DNA of 64,000 nucleotides from Agrocybe praecox (Eukaryota > Basidiomycota > Agaricomycetes > Agaricales > Agrocybaceae), in the NCBI GenBank assembly GCA_964017145.1, contig OZ024844.1, positions 3,286,001-3,350,000 on the forward strand. Direction: 5' to 3'. Of this stretch, positions 22,285 through 32,225 are shown piece by piece. The position numbers and the translations under genes were made by a program. Numbering within the stretch: position 1 is the first letter of the stretch; each line of letters opens with the position of its first letter. The notes below the pieces were generated by a model. That model saw only the letters and a program-made list of their open reading frames with translations. It did no database searches and was not told the origin of the DNA.

Positions 22285-24705
22285 TTATCTGGCGCTATCT
22301 TCGGGCGCGCCCCCTTCAATACCAATGCCCTTGGATAACCAATACGATCGTCGACTATCTCTCATCGCACTGGTCTCAGAACGAGAAGGTCGTTCCGGAA
22401 AATCATCAGGCTTTTCAATTTCCTGAACACTGTCGCCCTCGTCACTAACGCTTAAGCTCACATCTTCTTCGTCATCGTCGACCACATATACAGTGTGTCC
22501 ATCTCTTTCCACGCGAGTTCTTTGTCGCTTTTTAGGGGGTTGGCGTCCGATGTCGTAACGGCCGCTATCGTCATCCACATGCCGTCGACGATGATAGTCG
22601 TCAAAATCATCCACATTCTCTTGGACTGCAAGAGAGGCCTTCGACCTCGACGACTCGGCCTCCTTTTGTCCGTCCACATCCTGACCACTTCGCCTACTGT
22701 CATGATTGTCCGTGTCGTATACATAGATCGGCAGCGGTGCTATGCCCAAGGTATTGTGGAGTATCCGCTTATCGTATACTTCTTGCACTAGCCTTCTGTG
22801 ATTGATCGTCTACACACGAGTTGTTCATGAATATGCCAGTGTGGAATTTAAGTCGAAGAACCCACCTCTTGCGTAATTCCCATAACAGTAGATAAGATGC
22901 TCAAATCTTCAGGCTGATATCTACCCCTAAGGCTAACAGATCTTCCGTCGCGCCGTGCGCTAAGAATTCCAGCACGGAGATAGGCCGTTGAAGTAAGGAT
23001 TCCGTGACACCCTGCGAAAGCAGTTCGAACTTTATGAAAGTTATATGAGCCACTAGATATGTCATTTGCTAGTGCGCTTAGTTCAGCGGGCGAAATTAAC
23101 AATAATAAGGAATGAAAGCGTACAGGGGTCGGCGGGGTCCTCGATGGATATCATATTTCTCTTGTACTCCGATTGCCAGCCCCTCTGGCGTTTGTTGAAG
23201 TAGGAGCCTCCTTCTCGTAATGAGATACCGACTTCATCATAATTGAAATGTAGCCCGTAAAGTTCGAAAAACTCCATTACAAGGACTCCAAGATTATGGT
23301 CGGGGTCGATTTCACCTCTTCGGATCTTTGGGTGCATCTGCAAAAAGCTAACAGCCAGGCAAACAATGCTGTAACTTCCAAGCCCCCCCGTATATACCTC
23401 GTTCATACTCCTTTGGCTTAGAAAAGCCTTCGTGATCATGACGAGACTCCGCAGCGCCTTACTTTCCCTTCCGTCCGGCCGGGATATCAAATCCTTCAAA
23501 AATCCTAGTATAATGTTTCCCGACGTCAGGCCGTTGCTTTGGTTTATACTGATGTCCACCTTGAACCGGCCGTGAGTGGTAACAAATTTTATAATGGGCA
23601 CTTTGGCTTTTGAGATAACAGTGACGTTCGATGTAATCCCGTTCCGTTTCAATATGTTCGCGAACTGGTATAGTGCGGGGGCCCTATCAATGTATTCCAA
23701 CATATCCGAGAGTACGACAAGGTCGATGTCACTGCACGCCTATTAGTCCATGATATGACTGGAATATCTCGACACTGTGGAAGACTCTCACCCTAAGGGT
23801 AGGTACAGTTTCGTTGAATAGCTGCCGAAGGGGTAGATTGTTGCGTCTGTAAAGACAGATCTAATAGCGGTCGAGATTTGTGTGACAACGAGACCGCGAA
23901 TTTCGTCCTCAACAGGCGACGGTGATATCCAATTTAGAAAAGCTTCGACTTCCTTGTGTAGCCTAGAAAAGTAGATAAGTCAGTTATGCAAGATTCGAAA
24001 TGTAAAAAGTCTTCACATTTCAGCAACGTTTGAGCTTCTCTCCAATTCCAGCCCAGCAACCCACGGGCACTTTCTCGATGCTGCGTCCGTTCTCTCTTTC
24101 TTGTTTGCGTACCCATCGTCGTAATCGTTGTAGGTGCGCTTGCCGTTCCTATTCCGCCTATCATCGTATCTTTCTGCATCATCGCGATCCTTCCCTTTGT
24201 CCCATTCTCTTTCAAACTTGCGAGGACCTGTGGGAGGCTCGCGCGTCTTTGACTTGTCCTGTACGCGTGCTGATCTGTCGCTGTGCTGCACTCTTGTCTC
24301 CCCTCTCCGCATGTCCGTAGTAGCCAACTTGTCCGCTTCTTCGACGTCTGCAGGAAAATCAACCTCTTTTCCTTTTCCTTTTATGTCACGCTTGCTCGTG
24401 CTTGGACTTGCTTCGTTATCTGACGGATCGGAAAAGGTGAACGGTATGAAATCGTCGCCTTCAGCAAACGTCGAGGTCGCGTTGGTTGATGCATTAGCGG
24501 AAGATACAGCGTTTTTTCCTTTGTTCGTAGAACGGTCTTCCCTGTCTTTTGTTCGAGGCGTCGATGCACCACTCGTTGAGGGTGAACCGTTTCCGTTTGA
24601 GCGCTTTTCAGCAGCCCGGCGATCTCTCTTCCTCGAGCGACGTCTATTGGTTTGAGGTGCTTGAGGTGTGATAGTGGAGTCTGATTTCTGTGAGATAGAC
24701 GCCAT
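22285..24705 (-). CDS. Non-canonical poly(A) polymerase, Trf4/Cid14/PAPD5 type
   Basis: Five exons (24705-24017, 23962-23792, 23731-23124, 23068-22866, 22809-22285) give 731 aa. The N-terminal 230 residues are low-complexity and charged. The nucleotidyltransferase domain starts at MLHKEVEAFLNWISPSPVEDE. The helical turn FGSYSTKLYLPLG leads to the catalytic pair Asp288/Asp290 in GDIDLVVLS, with the third carboxylate in GRFKVDISIN. The PAP-associated domain follows (RSLVMITKAFLSQRSMNEVYTGGLGSYS, then LVMEFFELYG). The C-terminus is basic and acidic by turns (PPKKRQRTR, DDDEED). These enzymes add short oligo(A) tails in the TRAMP complex, marking nuclear RNAs for exosome decay; fission-yeast Cid14 also affects heterochromatic silencing. 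No RNA-recognition motif is seen, as expected when an Air-type zinc-knuckle partner supplies RNA binding. Confidence 0.93.
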
Positions 24706-25021
24706 TCTGGACGAGATTTCTCGCGACTTAGCAAGTCGGGGGCAGCGCAAAAATCCTTGGTTCTCAGCAATAACTGAACAGTCTGAACTTGGAAAATGTT
24801 ATTTGAGGTTGTGGTTTCCGCCAAACAACTGAAGTGCTATTTATAATCTCGGACCGACACGGAATCTATTTCTCACAAGTACAGGCCGGGGTCTGCTGGG
24901 GTTGAACGTTGGCCGGGACTGGTTGCCCTCTTCAATTCTACCAGTTCTACCCATGAGCCTGTTCAATGCTCACTATTATCTCTGTGAATAAAATTTGAGC
25001 AGATGTTTATAATGCTAAAAA
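24706..25021. other. Promoter region of the poly(A) polymerase gene
   Basis: About 315 bp between the divergent poly(A) polymerase gene (minus) and the amidohydrolase relic (plus). Nothing else discernible. Confidence 0.45.
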
Positions 25022-25638
25022 ATGAAAACCTGTAACCAAATATTTGCTATTTACTGCATAGGACTCACATCTATTCTCTTGTCCGTCTTTGAGACAGTTA
25101 CATTTTCTTTGCTGTCTGGAGTATCCGCACAGAATAACCCACTATCGAACACAAGTCTTGCCATTGCAAAAGCTGGTGAGCAAACTCAGTATAGACGAAA
25201 AACAAATGAAGCATTGACGGACATGATGCTAACAGACAATATCGATCGTACTGTGTTTGACTTTCTTGACGTTTCTTTTTTTGAAATAACTGCCGCAACC
25301 AAAATCACAGTAGAACGACGAGATCTTGGACCCCGTGAATATTCAGTCAATCATCAAATATTGCCTGTCTTCAAGGAGGCAAAACATGCTTTAACAAAAC
25401 TTGGTGCCGCTGGAATTATCCTGCAGCCTAACGTTGAAGGTCGATATCTGGGTGATGCTGCCTTCATGCCTTTCCTGAGCCCTAGATGGATTAGGTGGTC
25501 GACAAATTCTGTACATTCACCCTGCAGATCCAGTTCAGCCAGGTGCTTTGGGAGCGGTCGAGGCATCGAACTTATTCACTGCAGATGAACATAAGCGGTC
25601 TTCTTTACCGATGCAACAGTATTATTTGGGGATTTAAG
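25022..25638 (+). pseudogene. Truncated, frameshifted amidohydrolase-2 family relic
   Basis: The frame from 25022 reads through a region matching the middle of amidohydrolase-2 decarboxylases: FSLLSGVSAQ, then LTKLGAAGIILQPNVEGRYL and GDAAFMPFL. At about 25480 the similarity jumps to the +1 frame, continuing LDGLGGRQILYIHPADP and stopping at 25636-25638. One extra base in the CTGAGCCCTAGAT stretch accounts for the shift. The N-terminal metal-binding HxH segment and the C-terminal catalytic Asp region are absent, so no active enzyme can be made. The His of YIHPADP, normally a metal ligand, survives. The family includes 6-methylsalicylate and gamma-resorcylate decarboxylases. The assignment rests on pattern memory of the GxYLGDxxFxP...HP signature. 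Confidence 0.5.
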
Positions 25639-25796
25639 TTAATCAATCTTTATCTCTCATTAACAACTTCGTCAACTCTACATATGCACGACAAATTATT
25701 CTAGTACTCTTCCTTTGGGGCAACATATCTATAAAGTCAAAGTTAACAGAATGAGCTTTCTCTCATCTCTAGTAGTCATCAATGTCAACCTACCTT

Positions 25797-26303
25797 CTAC
25801 AACTTAACACGGTTCATAATCTTGATATCGTCCCCATGTGCGCTGTTCCTCTGTAAAGTGTCGAAATTGAAAGCCGCGAATTGATACACGTCGATCTCTT
25901 TCTCCAATGCTACACCGTGCCCAACCCAAATTTGCCCAGGTGCGTCCTTCACTTCCGCAGCTGCGACATCCACCTTGTATGCCATTATACCCGTCTCAGC
26001 CGGAAACAGATTAAAGTCGAGATCGACGTGAACAGAGAATTCCATTGATATGAAAGGGCCGAAGGTGGCAAAGAAATCCTGATTCGATTCGTCTCGAACC
26101 CAGTTTAGGTGTGATTCGACTTTATCCCAGCCGGACACGACGTAGAGGATAGACGGGTCCTTGTCATCCGTGTAGTATGTGAGTGGATATGAGGATGCCT
26201 CTCCCTGTCGCTGGTCGAGAACGCGCAGCTTGGCCTGGAAGACTTCGGACTGAGCAGTGTATGGCTCTTTGATCTTCAAGATGGCTAATTCAGTGACGGG
26301 CAT
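25797..26303 (-). CDS. Small protein, possible dimeric alpha+beta barrel (ABM-like)
   Basis: A single-exon frame of 168 aa from the ATG at 26303 (MPVTELAILKIKEPY). The pattern of an N-terminal strand, a helix (AKLRVLDQRQGE), then ILYVVSGWDKVESHLNWV and a second half containing GIMAYKVDVAAAEV resembles two tandem ferredoxin-like ABM folds in fungal proteins. No catalytic residues can be assigned. A clear TATA box sits 48-57 nt upstream, suggesting strong or inducible expression. It could be a stress- or secondary-metabolism-associated protein; function not established. Confidence 0.65.
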   Translation of the reverse strand: MPVTELAILKIKEPYTAQSEVFQAKLRVLDQRQGEASSYPLTYYTDDKDPSILYVVSGWDKVESHLNWVRDESNQDFFATFGPFISMEFSVHVDLDFNLFPAETGIMAYKVDVAAAEVKDAPGQIWVGHGVALEKEIDVYQFAAFNFDTLQRNSAHGDDIKIMNRVKL

Positions 26304-26350
26304 TTTGGAGATGTGTTTGTGGGTGTCGAAATTCTTATGTATTCTGCATG

Positions 26351-26360
26351 AGTATTTATA
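26351..26360 (-). promoter_or_regulatory. TATA box of the ABM-like gene
   Basis: TATAAATACT on the minus strand, 48-57 nt upstream of the ATG at 26303. It supports that start rather than the longer in-frame extension upstream. Confidence 0.55.
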
Positions 26361-26554
26361 CAAGTATAGAACTATAACGGTTTTCCCTAAGTCGCACCGC
26401 ATGACGGCCGTTGGGCGCTTGTCACCGCAAAATCCGTATTTGGAATATATTCCCAGACTGGATCAAGACTATACACTGAAATAGAGATAAAAACAATTTA
26501 TTTATTCGTACCATAAATAACTTGTAAACATGGTATTCATTTTGTGCGAGGATG

Positions 26555-27983
26555 TTAGGTGCTAAGTGTCGTCGAGATCGAAAGTGCAAGTGAGCTGTTC
26601 AAGATGTTGAGTGAACAACGGACGCTAATAAGCACAGGGGGGACGTACTTATGGACAGTAAACAATGGGTGCAAAGAGTTTAGCCAGCTAGAAGACATGA
26701 AAATAATTATACTTTGGGATCTACAAAATAGATGACGATGAAGCACGCACAAGTAATTTGAGACAGGAGCACAAGGTGAAATCTGAGTAGTCTGAGAAGG
26801 CGTTCCGTTTTCATACGCTTCACACCATCCTGTAGTGTTCACAAATCCGAACGTATTTGCGTTATCCAGCAAAGTGTTGAAGACGGGTTGCGTATCGAAC
26901 ACAATCGCTTGCCGGATGTCTTTGTGTTTCATTTGGAATTTGAGTGCAGTCGAACGCAGTTGCGCATTGTAGCTAGCCAAGAAAGGGCGCAGCTTGGCGA
27001 CTACGGCTGGTCCTTGCTGAGAAAAGAGGGGCGCCCTGTCAGTTGGAGGAACCGTGAGGAAGAGGAAGGAGCGGGCTCCATTTTCATAGAGCTCATCGAG
27101 CTGAAAGTATATTGTAGTCAAGAATAAGTATATCAACGAAGCCTGAATAGATACCTGAGTAGTAAGGCGATTCATTAAAACCGCATAGAACTGTGGTTGA
27201 GTTATGTTTGTCTTAACGAAAGGTTCAGTGATCTTCCCTTTGCCCTGTAAGAGGAGCTTGCTTACCCATGGAAATGAGTTTCCCTTTCAAACACGGAAGT
27301 TCAGGCCAGGGTGTCTATTCCTTGGTTATTATGTAAAAGTGCTCACCACGTCGTTGATTCCAATCCAGAACGCAAAAAGGCTGTTATCGCTGGACCATTG
27401 CGCGTCCGACGGTTTGGGAGCCAGGAATTTTTTGAATTGGTTCACTTGATCAACGATGGACCTGGACGCAAATGAGACGAATAAACGCAGTAAAACTGGG
27501 ACCGCTTACAAGACCGTTGGCTGGAATGGGGGTACCAGGGCTGCATCTATGGTAGCGCCACCTGAGGCCAGGTTGAACACTTTGGTGCCAGCGACATTAT
27601 AGGTACTTTCTATTCATACGATTTAATCTGATTAGTGTTTGAAAACCAAGGGAATGATATTCCAACCAAGTGCTTGAACCCAATTAGGGCCATTCGAGGA
27701 AGTCTAATATACGCTTAGTGACCACTTTCTATTAATTGCAATCGCCTAGTCGTTACTCACGAAATTTGGAACAGGGGAATCGACTCCAGCAGAAATATTA
27801 AACCCTAATCGAATGTTAAGTTAGTTACGCGTAGTAATAGATGATTTCATTACCGTCTGTGGTATACGAGTCTCCAAATGTGAATAGAAATTTGGTGTCC
27901 TTCCAAGCAAGTTTGGCTGAGGTTGATGCAATGGTCAGGTGCGAAACCAATATAAAAGACTTCAAGAATCGTAGAGACACCAT
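26555..27983 (-). CDS. Secreted CE16-type GDSL acetylesterase
   Basis: Nine exons (27983-27854, 27804-27761, 27703-27667, 27609-27510, 27461-27347, 27244-27155, 27100-26751, 26687-26649, 26594-26555) close in phase to 314 aa. An N-terminal signal peptide (MVSLRFLKSFILVSHLTIAS) is followed by the SGNH nucleophile block FTFGDSY (Ser39). Block II-like GGATIDAAL, block III AFWIGINDV and the C-terminal catalytic pair region WLNSLHPLFTVH complete the SGNH signature. CE16 enzymes are extracellular exo-deacetylases acting on acetylated xylo-oligosaccharides, so a role in plant-biomass use is likely. A CATAAATA TATA-like element lies about 50 nt upstream. The start at 27983 was preferred over an in-frame ATG at 28010 because it begins a standard signal peptide. 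Confidence 0.9.
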
Positions 27984-28677
27984 GTCGACGTTGATTATGC
28001 CACCCAACATGAAGACTTGGGTGGGGCACTGTATTTATGCAACATCCTTCCCCGACTAATTCCCGAGAAGTATCACACAGAGAAGCAGGATTATTTGAAA
28101 AAGGATGACCAGCACGCGGACTATTTGTAGAACTGGGAAAAAATGCACGAAATTTAACGGGAGAAAATTTAAACGCTGTCGGGGGAGGTTCAGGTGATTC
28201 ATTTCAGCCGTATGCAGAATGTTCTATGATGAGGCCAGGAGATGTGGTGTAAGTTTAGGAAAGACCAGAGAGGTAGTCGCGGAAGATAGGTCTTCAGGAT
28301 TTGAAGAACGAGTCGCGATCGTCCAATCAACGCTTAGAGACATAATTTTCATTCATTCCGTATACTGAGTATTCATGCAGGTTTTGTGAAGTTGCTGCTT
28401 GAGATGAGGCAGGCAGACCACGCTGTTGTTTTCTTCAATTGATGAGAATATATTGCAGAATGTTTGCTGGCAGACGTCAAAATTGACTTGAAGCCGATCC
28501 AAATGCGCAGCCAGTAAGACTGTGAGTCTTTTAAAGGAGTGTATAGTGCAGCGTTATCGAGGGAGGAAATAAAGGGAGACAAGCGGTCGCGATTGCCAAG
28601 TTTGCGTGTGGGGTTAAGGTTATGTGTGGCACAGAGCTTGATCACTGCCGCAGTCGCTTGCTTTCGACAAACAAGCC
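27984..28677. other. Divergent promoter region between CE16 and AP-2 mu genes
   Basis: About 690 bp separate two divergently transcribed genes. A 90-codon minus frame inside (28373-28645) has no recognisable features and is not called. Confidence 0.5.
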
Positions 28678-30487
28678 ATGATATCTGTAAGGCTCAGCTT
28701 TCCATCTATTATTTATTCTAATAAAGATTATCTAGGCATTCTTCATATTCAACCAAAAGGGGGAGGTGAGCATTTCAACTCCCTACTGTAGCACCCCTCC
28801 TAACCGTCAGAGAATAGGTCTTAATTTCAAGATTGTATCGCACTGATTTCAAGTGTGGTTTATCATCTCTATGACGCGACTTCAAAACCTCATATCCAAT
28901 GCCTTTACAGACGCTCTATTGCTGATGTCTTTCGGATACAAGTGGTGTCAAACAGCGACGTGCGGTCGCCCATCATCACCCTAGGATCGACGAGTTTCTT
29001 TCACGTCAGAATAAACAACCTCTATATTGTCGCCGTCACCAAGTGAGCCTTATAATCCATACTTCCCGAGGAAAGAATGTTATAAACTCGCGGTAGGACA
29101 AACGTAAACGCCGCACTCGTGTTCGAATATTGCTATCGGTTCATCAACATCTGCAAAGCATACTTTGGCAAGATTGATGAGGAAGCAGTGAAGAACAACT
29201 TTGTCGTGATATATGAGCTGATAGATGGTGAGTGACCCCCACAAACCTGGACATCAAGCATCACTCAACGCCGCCTTAGAAATCAACGACTTTGGCTATC
29301 CGCAGAACAGCGAAATCGACACTCTGAAATCATATATAACAACTGAAAGCATAGTCTCGGCATCCATAGCCGCTGTAAGTGCTGGATGTATAATCGTTTA
29401 CTCACCCCGTTCCCTAATGGATGTTACAGGAAGAATCCTCGAAAATTACAACACAAGCAACTGGGGCGACCAGTTGGCGACGTGCGGATGTTAAATACAA
29501 GAAGAATGAGGCTTTCGTGGACGTGATAGAGACGGTAAATCTCAGTATGAGTGCGAAGGGTACGTATAATCGTAATTATTCACGAGGTGGCTACTTAATT
29601 GCCTCCATGGTAGGCACCGTCTTGCGAGCTGACGTCGATGGCCATATCCAAATGCGTGCTTATCTATCTGGAACCCCTGAGTGCAAGTTCGGATTGAATG
29701 ATAAATTGGTCATTGACAAGAACGAGAAAGGAGTTAGCGATGCTGTAGAACTCGACGATTGTCGTTTCCACCAATGTGTTCGACTAAACGATTTTGATGC
29801 CACGCGAACGATCAGCTTTATTCCACCAGACGGGGAGTTCGAACTGATGCGGTATGTTTGTAGTGCATCCAAAAATCCATCGCCTTGTTCGATATCCGAT
29901 CCATTCTTCTAGGTACCGATCAACGTCGAATGTCAAACTGCCCTTGCGAATCATTCCTTCAGTCACTGAAGTCGGAACATCTCAAGTGCAATATACCATT
30001 ACTGTCAAGACAAATTTCAACAACAAGTTGTCTGCAACTAATGTCGTCCTGCGAATACCGACTCCTCTGAACACAACATCAGCGGACTGTAAAGTAGCAA
30101 CAGGAAAGGCGAAGTATGTTCCGGGGGAAAATGTGATTGTCTGGAAGTAAGTAAAGCCCTGCCAGTCGATATTTTTTCTAAATGATGCTGCACAGAATTG
30201 CAAGGTTACAAGGAGGTCAAGAATGTACACTAACGGCCACGGCTGCCCTCACGATCACAACCACCCGCCAAGTGTGGGCAAGACCTCCCATCGACGTTGA
30301 TTTCCAGGTCTTGATGTTTACAGCTTCGGGATTGATTGTGCGATTCTTAAAGGTCTTCGAGAAGAGTAACTATCAGAGCGTGAAATGGGTCAGGTATTTG
30401 ACCAAAGCAGATGGATCGTATCAAGTCAGGGTAAGTGAATCCATCGACTCATAGCACACATGCATTGAATTAGTTTGGCAGTTTTAA
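28678..30487 (+). CDS. AP-2 adaptor complex mu subunit
   Basis: Eleven exons (28678-28686, 28736-28765, 28818-28852, 28911-29042, 29097-29227, 29280-29374, 29430-29559, 29614-29851, 29913-30146, 30196-30430, 30482-30487) give 424 aa, the normal mu length. The first three tiny exons restore the invariant longin start [21 protein letters not shown]. Then come [26 protein letters not shown] and the linker around [17 protein letters not shown] that opens the mu-homology domain. The domain ends [15 protein letters not shown] ([17 protein letters not shown]). AP-2 mu binds YxxPhi cargo and phosphoinositides at the plasma membrane in clathrin-mediated endocytosis. The last exon codes only for Phe and the stop; the first codes only for Met-Ile-Ser. 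Confidence 0.95.
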
Positions 30488-30623
30488 TGCCACTGTTACT
30501 TTAATTGACACTCGACACACCCAAGGATTATTACATATATTTCGTTCGTTCTTATTACTTCCCGCATAATATACATATACCCCTTTTATCAAACCGAGAA
30601 GTCAGCACGAAACAAAAATCTAC

Positions 30624-31569
30624 TCAGTATGCCACAGTGACGCCTTTATTTTCGAACTCCATCCACCGGGTTAATGCCGCTTGTTCGATGAAATGCGCTA
30701 CATCTTTCCTAGATATTGTCCAACCACTGAAATCATTGGGCGATACGCGGTAACCAGGCTTCGAGTTCCCAACCTGTTCGGCTTTGCATTCTCCGTCTGT
30801 CAAGAATGCTGGCCTAATTACGATTACTTTCTTGAAGCTGCCAGCTGCCGGAAGCTCAGGATCGTCCGTCCAATTCCGGCTGCCCATAATGTCTTCCCCA
30901 GGTTCTCCATCTTTTTTGACATCCCAGGACCAGCCAGCACAATGCGATACTAGACGCTCCAGGCCCATTTTGTCTTTATGAGGTTCTGCGAGGAGATACC
31001 CGTACGTAGGCCTCAGAAGAAGAGGGAGAGTGGCATGTGAGGCGTGGGTTACCCCTGTTGAAGAAACTGCGATGATTCTGGGTTCTGGCTCTGTCTTTGG
31101 CATGGTCCTCAACACATTAAAGAAGGACTGAGTGACAAGGTTGGCTGGTTTTATCACAGCTCCCTTTCGCAGACTGAACGATGGGGTGCCTCCTGGACAT
31201 GTTAGAATTAACGCCGATTCTTTTTTTGTGTGATGTTTCTCCAAACTTACCAACAGTGAATAGCAGCAAATCTACTTTCCCGTAATGTGCTGCTTCCTCC
31301 CAAGCGCGTTGGACGTCTTTCTTCACGAGGGCATCACCTTGCAAGAGCCTTGCATTACCAGACTCGACATGTTTCTTGATCATTTTGTCTGAGTCGAAGA
31401 TACTGGGAGATCGTAAAAGAAATGTCACAGTGCATCCTGCATCTTTACGAGCCGTTAACTTTCAGATGTATTCACTGGCTTAGAAAAGCACAAACTCACT
31501 CAAGAAACGGATGGACGAAAAGTAGCCGATGTTTCGCGAACCACCAATGGAGAGGATGTTCAGAGGCAT
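30624..31569 (-). CDS. Atypical SDR / NAD(P)-binding Rossmann-fold protein, paralogue B
   Basis: Three exons (31569-31500, 31442-31251, 31192-30624) give 276 aa. The N-terminal MPLNILSIGGSRNIGYF, VDLLLFTVGGTPSF and IIAVSSTGVTHASHA segments parallel paralogue A at 11319-12269 along their whole length. First and second exons have exactly the same lengths (70 and 192 nt) and phases. The product is slightly longer owing to an insertion after LTDGEC (KAEQVGNSKPGYRVS). It is convergent with the AP-2 mu gene, with only 136 bp between stop codons. An NAD(P)-dependent role is implied by the fold; the active-site Tyr/Lys of classical SDRs is not evident, so it may be regulatory or an unusual reductase. 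Confidence 0.85.
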
Positions 31570-32225
31570 AGTTGCTTTAGTGGTTGCAGTGAAGATTTGG
31601 GCGGTAGATAAATTTAAGAAATGGCGACTCTATACATCGATTATATACATATGAGACACTTCGCATTCGCATTCTTGCAAATTCGAACCCGAGTAATGAC
31701 GAATCCACCTCCGAACATTTATTGCTTTTGATGGCGATGTCCTGTGCTATGTAGGCTAGGCTGCGTAGCTATGGGTCTTTGGAGTGAACTGGGCGTAGTA
31801 AATGATCGTAGCGCCATGTCCTGCGCGTGGCTGCGCACTGATCCTTTGATTGTGAACTAGACGACAATTATACACGTATCGTCTCGGCCAGAGTATCGTT
31901 ATCAAGCCAGATTGAGGAATCAAGACGAATATTTAAAAAATTCGGATAGATTCGAGAGTAGTTGCCAAACGAGCAACAGTCCGATGGGGAACCTTGATAG
32001 ACACGAGGAAGAACAGTTGCATATTTACGGAATGTTGTCGTAGACGCCACGATAATGATATTTGGCAAATCATTGTCGTAAGAGGAGTGCAGGACGCCGG
32101 CCTGGAAGTGATAGATTTCCGAGCCGAGCTCGGGGCTAGGACCGTGACCACCGTCCTCGGCCTTTCCCCTCTCTTTCTTTCCCCCTCCTCAATAAACGCG
32201 GAAACGCAGGGACCACCGAGACCTC
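31570..32225. other. Divergent promoter region between SDR-like gene B and the SAPS gene
   Basis: No supported coding frame. The left part includes the motif shared with SDR-like gene A (31659-31685). Confidence 0.5.
31659..31685 (-). promoter_or_regulatory. Promoter motif shared by both SDR-like paralogues (copy B)
   Basis: On the minus strand TTCGAATTTGCAAGAATGCG continuing AATGCGA, 90-116 nt upstream of the ATG at 31569. It matches copy A in sequence, orientation and distance, but has two GAATGCG units where A has more. Confidence 0.45.

Noticed and set aside
28373..28645. 90-codon minus frame between the CE16 and AP-2 mu genes
   Set aside because: Lies in a divergent promoter region; no recognisable features.
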